Source of the DNA: Rhizophlyctis rosea
Taxonomy: Eukaryota > Chytridiomycota > Chytridiomycetes > Rhizophlyctidales > Rhizophlyctidaceae
DNA length: 64,000 bases
NCBI GenBank assembly: GCA_027596075.1
Contig: JADGJC010000099.1
Span: 60,268 to 124,267 of the forward strand
Direction: 5' to 3'
Position numbers and translations under genes: made by a program. Under the pieces are notes generated by a model. The model ran no database searches. It worked only from the letters and a program-made list of their open reading frames with translations, and was not told the origin of the DNA. Positions 12,101 through 26,100 of this stretch are shown here, one piece after another. Numbering within the stretch: the stretch's first letter is position 1; each line of letters starts with the position of its first letter.

Positions 12101-15100
12101 TGGGACCACTTACTATGCGCCTCCAACTCCTTCGCCTGACTAATATACAAAAACGCCACCTCTTCCGGCGTCATATAGGTCGTCGCCAAAGCATGCGCCT
12201 TCTCCCACTTGTTCGCCTTTGTGTACATATCCACCGCTGCTTGTGGCCGGTCAGCTTGGACGTAATACTTCTCCGCGATACCGTAATCCTGCACTTCCTC
12301 AAAGTGCTCTGCCAGCTGGAGGAAGTAGGGTTTGCCGGCTTCCGGGGGTTGGAGGGAGTCGACGATGCCGACGGCTTTTTTCCACTGGTTGGATTATGAT
12401 TTCGCCGGTATGAGCAGGAATGTCATGTGCGTTTGAAAAAGTAGTGAAAATCACCTGCTTGGCAGCAATGGCTGCCTCAATCGCCTTGAACGACTTCCCG
12501 GCCTCGATGTAATGATTGATAGCTCCATCCATCTGCTTTTGCGCCACCAAGTGATCTCCCCACATCTGGACGCATGTGTCAGTCACTACAATTTTTTCCC
12601 CGTTTCGTAACCAGCATGGCTTACCTCCTCCAACTTAACCACTTCCTGCGGATACACAGCCCTGGCTAATTCCACAGCTGCACGGAACGCCTTGCCCTTC
12701 TTGTAAGCTCCTAACGCCCGTTCATTGCTTCCCATCTTCTCGTACAGTTCACCGGCCTATAGAAGGTGGTAAATCAATAACGAATCCAAAAGACGTCGCT
12801 TGCTAGCAGACAAATATCTACCTTGTCATAAAGTCCAGCCTTATGCAACGATTCCGCCACCCGCTCCGTGAGCTCGATATTGGAAGTAAGCCCATGTTGG
12901 TTGAGCAACTGTGCTGCGCGTGCTGGCATGCCTATTTGGGTATCACACGTTCGTTATCATCGTTTGCCAACATCCATGGGTGATGAGTGACATTGATCAC
13001 CATACCTCCTTTCAAATACAAATTGATACTCGCAATAGTGTCTCCATCCTCTTCTTTCAACTCCCCTACAAACAACAAAGCACACAGTCAACAATGCACC
13101 ATCCTGCCACTCACGCTCATCATCCAACACCACAATATCCGCTCACCCCACAACAACTCACCAGCCTTATCCTCCTGCCCACTATCAATCAACCACTGGA
13201 AATAATTCCTCTTCAACGTCTCCAACTGCGGATGATTCTTCGACTCTGCAACTTTGATGCTCATATCCCATTTATGCATCTCCTGGTACATCGACATGGC
13301 GTCTTCGACTTTGCCTTGCTCGAGGTAGATTGATTCGGCGACTTTGTATTGTTTGGAGAGCACGGCGAGTTTGGCGCGGATGGTGGGGTGGGAGGTTTCG
13401 TCCTGGGGGAGGGGGTTGGAGAAGGGGTGATAAAAAAGGGGAGGAGGAAGAGGGGGACCGTACCATGGGGTGATCTAGGGCGATGGATTCGGCGATTTCG
13501 TTGACTTGTTGGAGGTAGCGGGTTCGGGCTACGTCTCCGAGGGCTGCAAAACATCTATTGTGCAGGGCACATTCTTTTCAGTCGCGCTGCTCTTGATAGA
13601 GGTTCCGCCCGAAACTTCATACCTCTGAGCGATCACCAACTTCCGATCCTTCAAAGCCGTCTCACTGAGCGATTTCCACATCGCCTCCGTCTCCGGGGTC
13701 ATTTCAAGAGTTTCCAGTAGTGCTACAGCCCTGTAGGAGCCGCATCAATGATTATTCCAATCAAAATCACAACCAACTCATCGCAACATCCAAACCTACC
13801 GCTCATAATCCTTATCATCAAGCGCAGCCCCGAACTCGATCAACCCTTCATCCAGTGTATACGAAACAGTATTCACGCCTTCATCGACAATGACCTCCGT
13901 CTTCCCATCAGCCCGTTCGATATCCTCCACTTCTCCCTGCAGACAATACCGAATTAATAATTTCCTTGTGGCGAACGGCCACAAATGGCAAACACACCTT
14001 AATCGGAAACATCGTAACCCGTCCCGGTGAATCGATCGAATACCATATACAGAGGTTGGAACGAGATTGAGCTACGACGACGTCGCTGTTGGGGACCCAC
14101 TGAGGCAGCAACAGCAAGAACAATCAATATCAAAGCTGCACATTTCCCACATGACACAGCGGATTGTTACATACCTGTACATAACTACAAAAATGCAACA
14201 AAGTTGTACGCGTTTGTTTCGGAACGTCGAACAGATGCAGCTGTCTTCGCTTGTCTCGGAAGAGGAGCTTGTTGGCTTTACCGGAAAGCTGCAAGGTTAT
14301 ACACATGAGTTGTCTGATTCAAATAGCAAAAAGCAAGCATATTCGGTCCACCTCTAGCCAATCAATCTTAGCATCATGACTGATGGAAGCAACGTTGATC
14401 CCCGTGTGCAAGTCCAAAATGTTGATAGTTTGCAGGTCGACGAGATATGCGACACGTTTGATGTCTTCCTCGCTTTTGCGCTCGTTCAGTCTGACGCTGT
14501 AGGAAGAAAGAAACGGGATTGGCTTCAGATCTTGTTGTATGACGCAAACTATATAATCATGTTCCAGAACAGAAACAAGTAAAGATATATTTACCTGATG
14601 AGATGAGGGTTCATAAACTCCGTCCGACAAGATCCCAAAATCTCATTCACGCCATATTCCACCAGCGAGAGCTCGCCAGCATTGAACACCATACAAACTT
14701 GCGGGTTCTCAAAGAAGAACTTTTCGTTCCCGCTTCCTTGCCATGGAATCTTTCCTCACATCACCACCCGTCAGCCAAATTTAAATCAATCAGAAAAACA
14801 TTTCATGCTCCTTACCTCACTAAGCTTACACGTAGCCAAATCACCCATCAGCAACGTATCAGGTGTATTAGCAATCAAGAACTGATCCTGGAAAATATTG
14901 ACTTTCTGAATCTCATAGCCGTAATGCGATTTCAACACAATGCGGGATCCGGTGGAGAGGCGTTTGACGATGACTTGGCTGGGCGAGACATATGTGAACT
15001 CGAATTTGCCTTTGTATCGTGATCGGCGGAGGCAGCAGTCGAATAGTTCTACTGTGCCTGCTGTGTTTCCCTTGTAAAGGTTCGGTAAGTTGGGTTGGCT

Positions 15101-16417
15101 GGAAGGAGGTCAAGGTGCTAACTTACTGCGACTAGCCGTGATCCATCTGGCTTCCAGGATAATGCGGTCACGGTGTAGAACTTCTCGATTGTTTTGACCG
15201 GAGCTTCCTCCCACATTCCACGAGCTGCCGAGAAGTTATATATGTGGAACCTGCCATATGTCATTCAGTCCAAGTCTCCGAAGTCCCTGTCAGCATCTTC
15301 ACACACCGATTGAAACTGCCGACCACAACACTTTGCCCACTGGGGCTAAACTCCGCCACTGTGAAATCTTGCTCATCATCATCTCGGCTGTAATCAAATT
15401 CCTGTAGCACGCGGCCTGGTACATATTGAGCATTTTCATGCCAGTTCTTGACGGGTTTCGTAAGCCTTACCCTCGTTGTCGTAGAATACTACCACTCGAT
15501 CCGGACCCGCCGCGACAACACTCTCTCCCCAAGCAAGGGCAAACGGTGGACTGCGGTGAACCGCAAACTTTCCCTGAACTGCCACTTAGAATCGATTTCT
15601 CCTTATTCTCAAGGGTTGAATGTTGCGTACCTGTGAGGCTCCGGATATCCCATCGTCAAAAAAGAAGCGATTGATGGATCCATCCAAGTGGCCGGTGATG
15701 ACTGCTGTCCCATCTATGCTGCTCGCGGCAGAGACCACACAGCTCTCCGTCTGATATAGTGTTGCGGCCTTGTTGGCTTTGAGGTTCCCCACCCGGACCT
15801 ATGCAATCGTCCATCAGATTTCCCACTTTTGAAGTGTCTCATAACAATCCACCAACCTTCCCATCCACCATTCCGAAAACCAAGGCATTGGGTTGTTCCC
15901 TCGGCCATGTCAAACAAGAGATATCCGCAGTTTGGATCAGTTTGTTGACGATAGACTTCTTCTCGCCCCATTCCAGTCCAAGCTTGTAGACGAACACGGC
16001 GCCGTCAGATTGTGCTACTGCCAATCGCGCAGATTCCGGTGAGAACGCTAAGCCGCATATTGTGTATGGACGAGCAGCCTATGGTTTAACAATGAAAATG
16101 CTCTCTGAGTTGGTTTTTTATGGATGGGGCTTGTACCAGAATGGTTTCCATCACAGCGAACCTTTGGATCCCCAGGTTTAGTTCCAAACTTGTCCTTTCG
16201 TTCCCCCGTTTCGTCAAAAAGCTGTATGATGCGATCACTCGTTGCAATTGCTAGCTTTTGGTTATTGGGTGACCATGCTAATGCTGTTATTCTTAGCGGC
16301 TCATCGGGACGGGATACTATCGTTTTGAGGTGCCTATTAGGGAGTAACGGCCTAAGTCAGTATGACAATTGCCCAGATGATGCTGTGGGATCTTAGTCTA
16401 TCAGACCGTATTTGCAT
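9177..16417 (-). CDS. IFT172: Intraflagellar transport protein 172 (IFT-B peripheral subunit)
   Basis: IFT172 is a peripheral subunit of the IFT-B train that moves cargo along the axoneme and helps turn trains around at the flagellar tip. The N-terminal WD40 part is clear at 15.0-16.35 kb ([18 protein letters not shown], then [18 protein letters not shown]). Helical TPR-like repeats follow from about 14.0 kb ([54 protein letters not shown] units). The C terminus has [20 protein letters not shown] and a terminal [15 protein letters not shown]. The start at 16417 gives MQIR, which a 73-bp intron (16334-16406) joins to HLKTIV, the usual IFT172 beginning. The donor, GTCTGA, is weak. Many small introns are present. 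A run of 10 N (9783-9792) beside 22 C lies in an intron near the 3' end. Confidence 0.92.
9783..9814. other. Assembly gap (10 N) with adjacent poly-C
   Basis: Ten N are followed directly by 22 C. The IFT172 frame is recognisable on both sides ([14 protein letters not shown] upstream in the protein; zinc-ribbon-like C terminus downstream), so the gap sits in or at the edge of an intron. The true gap length is unknown. Confidence 0.95.
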
Positions 16418-16831
16418 CTCTCTCGTAACTAGCAGTAATTTGGGCACGAGATTCTTGCTTGTATACGACTCCCTTCTGGTTGCAAGAGATCTGTTCGTGA
16501 AATGCAGCAGGTGTTGACGAAGTGTCGATTCATTTGAAGTCGGCTCTGAATTGGTCAGGGAACCAGTTGAAAACTGTGCCTCCGCGAACACGCGGGTCTT
16601 TGGGCGTAAGCAATGGATCAGTGAGTCATGATGACACTGTGCACAGGTCCAGGGCCCTGCAGGGCCCAGGGGTACAGATCAGATGGTGCTTGCCACCGTG
16701 CACTGCCCATCTCATTCGACAGTGGACAGCACAAAGCTCCTCCTTTCTTGTTCCTCATCAGACACCCCAATCTCACTTTCCCACGCGTTGACAATTTGCA
16801 AACCCTCGATTTAAGGAATTTATTCCCCATC
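16418..16831. promoter_or_regulatory. Divergent promoter region IFT172 / thiolase with 16-bp palindrome
   Basis: This 414-bp region separates two divergent starts. It contains a perfect 16-bp GC palindrome, GGGCCCTGCAGGGCCC (about 16652-16669), embedded in CCAGGGCCCTGCAGGGCCCAGG-like sequence. A shared regulatory site is possible. No TATA box is obvious. Confidence 0.4.
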
Positions 16832-18821
<1,990 letters not shown>

Positions 18822-18960
18822 AGAAGGGCAGAGTCGCGAGAACAACATATGTCATGCGATCTTGAGTGTCCATTTTTGTTTTCCCTAGCAGCTGCATTAT
18901 GAAGAATGAATGTACATATATTTATCCCTCTATCCTTTTTGCAAGTGTCCTAAGCGCTCT

Positions 18961-21430
18961 TTAGTCGTCTTCGGGGTATCCAGAAGTTTCCGAGTAGCCT
19001 ATTCAGAAACAAAGCAAGCAATTCAGGAGGGGGCGCAATGGGAACATGGGCTTTGAAGAGAGTGGACAAGGGCAACTTACCATCCTCCGTTGCTTCTTGC
19101 TGCGTAATACTCATTTCATCGAATGTGCCCAATGTCTCGGCGAAGAAGTCCTGTAGGTTGGGTGTCAGTAATCAGCCACTGTGCGGTCGAGAAGTAACAT
19201 TGCACCAAGAGGATACGCACCGAAGTCCGACGATGGACCCTCCTCTCTTGCAATTTCCTTGGCAGTCCTACACCGATTGTTCCTGCCTGTTGCACAATCA
19301 TACATGTCAAACCTCATATGAAAGCGCGAAACCGAAACATAATAAAGATCCACTTGTTTGTGAGTGTGTAACTTACCAATCCACCAGCCGGACCATGATG
19401 ATGAAGATGATGCCCCGTAGCCCCATTCTGCACCTTGCCCTTCTTCCCCGGAGACGTCACACCACCACTACCACCATTCCCATTTTGCAACGCCGCATGC
19501 TGCTGCTGCATCGGCGCATCTGCATCCACCACCACATTGATCGATCCCGTAATCTGGTCCAGATATGGAAAAGTCCCATCAACTCAATGGCATTACGTAC
19601 AAAGTTTTGATGCACGACGTAAAACATACCCTAGCATCTAACTGCACATCAATCACATCCCTAAAATGCCCAAAATCATGCAGCTCGGCCCGGTACTGCT
19701 GATGCCTCGCCCAATTGAATAAGAACAGCGTCGCGTCGCCTTGTTGTTGGTAGCGGAGGAAGGATTCGAGACGGTCAATTTCGGTGAGTTGGCGGTGGAG
19801 TTCCAGTTCGTCGCCGTGGAGGGTGTTGAGCTTTGAGTGTTGAGTAAGAGTCGTGAGCATGGGGGCCAAGTGTCGATAAGGTTCGAAAGAATCGTACCTT
19901 CATGCGAATGATTTCACGAAGATCGGTTGAAGCTTTCCGGTACATGTCTTCAAGCTGGGATTCCAGCTGGGCGCCCATCTTTTCGACGGCTTTGGCGCGG
20001 GAGTTTACGGCCGCGATGTGGTTGTTGATTTCTGTGCGGCGAGTTTGGAGGATTGGGTCGTGCTGGAATAATCCTCCCGTCAGTCCAATCTGCACATAAT
20101 CACCCAGGACACAGTTAAGGAATATGATACTTACAGCCTGTGCCTCGTGTATAACCGTGCTGTACGCCTCGCTCACGCTCACAAGCTGATGCTTCGCGGC
20201 TTCTCCATTGGCATGATTGCCTACCATTTTGCAGAACACGCAAACGGGGATGTGGCATTGGGAGCAGAAGAACTCAATTTGCTTGTCCGGGTGATGACGG
20301 CAGTGGCCGAAGACGTCTGAGCCCTAAATCCAGGAAATGAATCAACATTTTGTTAGTTGTTCAATGGCGCAAGCAATTGACAAATATGCGACAACACACC
20401 TTTCCAATGGGTGTCCGAACGTGACGAGAAGCGAGTTTCGATAAATGGAGCTGGCCGTCACATTTATTGCAGAGGTTTGCGGCATCGGCGCTGCAGAAGA
20501 CTGTGGCGGGATCGTCTTCGCAGTTTTCGCATTTTGGTTTCTGGTCATAAAACGCATCAGGATATCATGTGAGCTAGGAAGGGATATCACTGCCAATTTA
20601 CCTCGCGTGATTTCCTCTCTTTGACGGGGTCGAAGTCGTAGTGAACCAAATACATTGGCAGGATCTAGGCGAGATGTTCAGAATTCTTACCCTCAATGAA
20701 GCGAATGCCTCAAGCTTGGTCGAATACCTGGTTAGACCCCTTGATGAAATACTCATGATGATAATCTTCCACCGAAGCCTTCCCATCCCGTCCAACAGAC
20801 GTATCTGATGTCCATGATGAATACTTGATGCAAAAACATAGACTTCTTAGAAATTGAACTCTATAACCTACCCTTCAAATAAAAACTATCATATCCCTCG
20901 GGCAACACACATGCCTCAACCTCTCCCTCATCTACCACTTGGGCTCTTCCAATGGTCAATTTACACATCAAGACCTTGCGAATGTTTCTCTGGGGCTTCC
21001 CGTCTTTTGTTCGAGTAGGAGATGAGTTGGCGGTGCTCTGAGGTAAGCGGATGGACCCGACACTGAACTTCATGCCCGTTTGAGGTGGTGTGAACTGGAA
21101 GCCGCGACGAATGACGTCTTCTTCCGTGTTTGCGCCGCTGAGGTGGGTTGCGTCTACCCAGGAGGGGAGTGTGAGAATGTTCTGTTGGGGTAAGGGTTTC
21201 GTATTGATGAATGATCAGATGGCGATATGGCGACTGTTAAACAGTGGACGATGCTAACTAACCTTACTCCGCTTTTCGAATTGTAATGTCAAATGCGGAT
21301 TTGATAGCACATATGCGGCAACAATACGGGCCGTGCCGGCGTGGAGGGCGAGCTGGAGGCCATACTCCAGATAGGCGAACTCGGAGGTATTGGGACTAAG
21401 TTGTGTTTTGCCGCCAGTTTTTTCAGCCAT
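18961..21430 (-). CDS. PARP-like domain joined to two B-box zinc fingers and a coiled coil
   Basis: The start at 21430 gives MAEKTGGKTQ. Exons 1-4 (21263-21430, 20872-21181, 20728-20804, 20602-20664) join in frame. They read like the second half of a PARP/ADP-ribosyltransferase fold: RKVLMCKLTIGRA, LPEGYDSFYLKG, then YHHEYFIKGSNQ and ILPMYLVHYDF, where the E of HEYFI sits where the catalytic Glu is expected. The usual second-triad Tyr context (GIYFA-like) reads GSIRLP instead, so activity is doubtful. Next come two B-boxes: CENCEDDPATVFCSADAANLCNKCD...H and CRHHPDKQIEFFCSQCHIPVCVFCK. A TRIM-like coiled coil follows (QLESQLEDMYRKASTDLREI), and the protein ends in acidic SETSGYPEDD. I see no RING finger. 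The combined architecture is unfamiliar to me; a ubiquitin- or ADP-ribose-related regulator is an inference. Confidence 0.7.
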
Positions 21431-22601
21431 GTTGTATCGATTGATGGGTGATGCGTGAGGAAGTGGGCGGTGATTGCTACCGTGGGTATTTGCTCTTAGG
21501 ACTTCGTCGGTGTGAGCGAAAGGGTCGAAAGGTTGCTGATGAGAATTGTCAGCAGTGGGGAAGGAGTGAAAAGGTAGACGGAGGAACTGGGGTGGTATGA
21601 TGGGCGGGCAATCGTTTTTGTTGTTTGCGCGCCAGTCACGCCACACGATCACATAAGCGCACTTTATCATTCGTCCAATCAAATCAGCTGTGCCACTCAA
21701 CACTTGAATACAGCCACAGTTTGAAATGGGTGTTCCATTCATACTGCTCTGATACATCAAATGACCCTCATTTGCACACATTTTGAAAACTTTGAGAGGA
21801 TATGGGCGATAGTTGCGGAAGTATTTTTGAAGTGGAATTTGTTCTTCTTTGCCACGTTCTGTCATGTACGAACAGGTGCTTTCCGCATGGGGGGAACCAC
21901 TGAAAATCATGAGTACCATGTAGATCATCAGCCATGTTGTGAATGGATGGTAAAGGCTGGTGAGACTTGGGATTGCATGAAGGCGCCCAACTGAAGTTTC
22001 CGTAATCTTTTCTTCAGTCCGCTATCTGATACTCACAGCAATTTGAAAATTCGGGATCGGCGAGTTATCTGAGGCTTGCAATCAGCCAGGAGGATGAGCA
22101 ACGATCAACCTTCCATCGTTTCCGGATCTGCAGACCCCGCAACCAAAGAGGAACTAAATTTTGGGGCATGATTTTCGATCCCTGAACGGACATGGGAATT
22201 TTGTTTCACCGCTTTTCCTCATCGACCTGATGTTCGCGCTCACTCATTTGTTTGCGGCATCATTCCGAGCACATTCCTCCACTTATTCGGCTTTTCGTTA
22301 TTTTAGTTCTGAAGCTCTCCAAAATCTTTTTGGTAGCTATAGAAAGATACATCCAAGCAGGCCATAACTTCAATACTGCGGTAGATTTAGCCTTTGCGAA
22401 TATCATGGAACCCCACTACCGGAAGCTAGCGGCCAGTGTCCCGTCGTATTTGCGATGCCGCCACTCTCCTCCCACGTTCTCGTTCACTGCAACTACAAAC
22501 AAGTACATCAACGCGAAATTTGATAAAATGACCACCAGATGGATGGGCTTGGTGGAATTTGACATTCGTTACGGTGTTTTCCTCTCGGGTCCTTCCATGT
22601 G
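21431..22601. other. Intergenic stretch upstream of the PARP/B-box gene
   Basis: About 1.2 kb. A frame on the minus strand continues upstream from the PARP/B-box start to 21928 without a stop, so an earlier start cannot be excluded, but its residues show no conserved motif. Nothing else is recognisable. Confidence 0.35.
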
Positions 22602-23039
22602 TCAGACTCTCACTCCACCGGGAACTGCTTCCAGAAGAACACGGGCAGCGGCAACGACATCAGCCTCGTCGGTTCCCTTTTCTCCAGCAGCAGCATCACC
22701 TTCGTCTGTCCTCAGTACCTTTCTATCATTCTTCTCCTGTTTTGGCACTTGTTGGAAGTCCAGGTCATATGAGCCAATTCCCACCGTAGAATCTTGATTA
22801 TTGCGAAGTTGTAATGCATTGTTAGGGCATGTAGTTATAACGCATTGATAGGGTTTGCAGCCGGTTCCCATCTGTTGGTTTGCAATGCTTCGTGAGCCTG
22901 CCTTTCGTAATGAGAAGGTGTTTACTACTGTGCGCCGTGGTTGTTGGTTGGGAACGTCTTTAGTTTGCGCGAATGGTATTGCCATCAAAGCACAATGATG
23001 CAGAACCGACACAAGCAACACCAACCCCATAGGATGCAT
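22602..23039 (-). CDS. Possible small secreted protein
   Basis: An uninterrupted 145-residue frame starts at 23039. It begins MHPMGLVLLVSVLHHCALMA, a good match to a signal peptide (hydrophobic core, likely cleavage after the IPFA region). The mature part is polar, has three closely spaced Cys (GCKPYQCVITTC) and a Glu/Asp-rich C terminus (EKNDRKVLRTDEGDAAAGEKG). I do not recognise a family. It lies 118 bp downstream of the TmcB-like gene on the same strand, so it could also be part of that gene's 3' untranslated region. The case rests on frame length and the leader alone. Confidence 0.35.
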   Translation of the reverse strand: MHPMGLVLLVSVLHHCALMAIPFAQTKDVPNQQPRRTVVNTFSLRKAGSRSIANQQMGTGCKPYQCVITTCPNNALQLRNNQDSTVGIGSYDLDFQQVPKQEKNDRKVLRTDEGDAAAGEKGTDEADVVAAARVLLEAVPGGVRV

Positions 23040-23156
23040 ATTTACGGCACCATTAACACAGCAATATATACAAGGCATTCCTTCCGATGATATACAAGCT
23101 GGAAGCCCAAAACATCCTACCCGAGAGAGCTCACTATCCCTATCGCCTCCACACAA

Positions 23157-26100
23157 TCAAACTATATCCATATTATCCACAGCCGAAACCATGATCGAGA
23201 CCTTCCTCGGATTCCCCATCTCGCTCCCGCCCTTCTCCTCCGCCCCATTCATGCCCTCTTTCTTCTCCATTCCCTTTCCCCCTTTCTCACTCCCCACAAT
23301 CCTTTTCTTACCCTTCTTCTCCGCCATCCAATCCTTAATAACCGCAACCTTACTCAAAACTTCCGGTGGGATCATGAATAGCATTACATGTGTCCGTCGG
23401 ATGTCCTCCGCCATTCTCATGACTAGCGGTCTAAACATTCCTACATATGCTGCCACCATAGCGATGACGAATACGACAGTGAACGCTAGGTGGTAGGTAT
23501 GGAACCATTGGCGTTTGTCTGTGACCGGTGCGGAGTAGAGGGATGTGGAGAGGGAAAGGGATGGGGTTAGGTAGGTCAGATCTAATGCGCGGATGAGTTC
23601 GGTGGTTGCGAGGTCTGGTGATGCCGAAGCTGTTTTTGCGGTTTGGGAGAAGAACTCTAGTGCGGATTGAAGGCCATGTGATAGAATTCCGTTGTCGTAT
23701 GTTGTGCAATCTGTGGGGCTTTCGTCTACGCAAGCGTTGCTGAGAATGAGATTAATATGGGTCTCATCGTTTGACGATAAAGTGGAAGGCACATCCATCG
23801 AATCCGATCCATAAACTAGTCCCTGATGAATCTCGTTCAGCGTCGAGAGCAAAACCGAAAGGTCAGGTAACGGAAAGCTCGTCCCCGCAATATTAGCGTG
23901 ATTCAAATACGCTTCCCTTGTCACCAGATCTATCTGTCTGATCAATATTGGTCGCTGAGTGGCCCAATATACTTGGGTTGTGCTCGTGGACATCATCCCC
24001 GCAAACTTGTATGTTATGCCTCCGGCGCTGTAAAAGTACGCGCAACAGATGAGGAAAATGAGAGTGATTTTGGGAAGGACTTGATGTTGATCGCGGACGT
24101 GGAAGAGCCAACGGAAGACGCCGGTGTTGGAGGTGTAATCCTCTGGTTCGTCAAGATCACCCGAACGGTCGGGATCAAGCATTAACCCGTCCAGCCCGCC
24201 AGGACCTTGGTTGTCCACCATGAGTTTCTCCCGCATGAGGTGTCGTTCCACATCAATGTTTGCATCCTCCTCGTCCTCGATTTCCTCCTCCAAAGCCATG
24301 AACCGATCTGATGATTAGCACATAAATCAATATCAGTACAATGCAAGAAAACGCAAACATAGCGATCGCAAAATGATGAGACTCACTCAAATGGTTCTCA
24401 TGAATTCCCTTAACAACCTCCTTCGGAATATCCAAAAAGACATTCAAAAACTTCTTCCGATTCTCTTCTATCAGTCCATAAAGCGGCCATATCACCGCCA
24501 TGAAGATAAACAAGTAGATCAACGGCCCAATGCTACTCAATCCCAATCTGTTGAACTCGGGTTTCTCCATGTTATCTAGCGGGGCCTTTGCACTTCTGTT
24601 GAGTCCATCCATCATGGCTGATCCCACATTTTGAAGAAGAAAGTCGATTTCCAACGGAACGGAGGGGTCTGTGGCGGGAGCTGCGAGGATGTAGGTTATT
24701 TTTAGGACAGCAGTGTTGATGGCTTCCAGAAGTTGTGTGGAATGCATTGTCGAAGACGAGTTCAAGGTGACGGTGTAGGAAAACGGTTCACCCGATGCCG
24801 GAGAAAGATCAACAACTATACTCTTCAACGCCGTTGCATCCTCCTTTAACCGCTCCACTGCTGCGGCTGCTTCAAAAGGCCCAACCTGATCCGACCCCGT
24901 CAACCGTGCCAACTGTAAGCTACGAATCCCCTCCATAACCGACACCGCCCGAAATGCTGCATCTCCCCGTTGTTCAACTCGTTGTAATTGAGTTAGGGCA
25001 TTGTTGTAGAAACTTTGATAGATGAGGTTCTCCGCTACGGCAAGGACGGACATGGCGAGGAGACAAAGCGACATTGCATACGTCAACCACCTCAGACGTT
25101 TGTTTGCCATATCGTTTCGGAAGGCTATAATGCCTTTCAAGAGTCCCGCTCCCGCCCCACTAGTCCGACTAGCACCTGATGCAGAACTCTGGCGGTCGTC
25201 TTCGCGTTCCTCTACAGCAGCTAAATGCTTCTCTATGGCTTTTTGCCGAAGACGGATGGACAACCTATCATGCGATGATCGGGCAGCTTTTCCATCTCCC
25301 CCGCCTTCAGACAATTCCATCGATCTAGACATACTCCGTGAAGTCGAAACAGCCTCCTTTGCTAAGCTAGCCGCCGAAAACGCCATGGGGTTTATTGAAT
25401 GCTGTGAAGCATTTGCAGCTGCTGGCAGTGCTAACCCTTGTCCCTGGACGGGCTTTGCACCTGCAAAGGGGCACTGAGCTGGCATCATTCCGGCTGGACT
25501 TGGCATTTGTTCCTCTCGATGTCCCGCAGGATGATCGTTCTCCTTTCCCTCCTCCTCACTCAGCACTCCCGTCCTTTTGACCTTCAACTTCAAAATGAAG
25601 CAGACCAATCCATGCGCAGCAACCCTATCACCACCTAAGGTGACCTCAAGCATCTGCATCCCACACCGCACCATACACTTCTTCTTGTTCCTCCCGGTAA
25701 ACTCCTCCACCTTCTCCAAAGTACATCCTTCCAACCAATCCCCCAATGGGATCTTTCTCAACCCCCGTTGAATGTCCTCAGGCACTTCGCCGAATAGTTC
25801 TGTGCAACCTCTCGTGATATGCAGGACATGGAGGTTCTCATTCGTGATGATAAACTCTTCGTCGGGGCCTTCAAGTATTCGAGACATGATGCCCATGAAA
25901 GATATTCGACCCCCTTCAGAGGTGATTTGTTTTACGAGGAGGGATGTGGTCATTATATAGCCTGTGGAATGGACGGATAGGACTTGGCGTGGGCGGTCTA
26001 TGACCTGGTCGGAAGTAGGAAAATGTCAATTCTGCTTTCAAGAAGCATATGCAGGAAGAGACAATGTTGCACCTGCCTTTGCGAAACCAGTGTCTAAATA

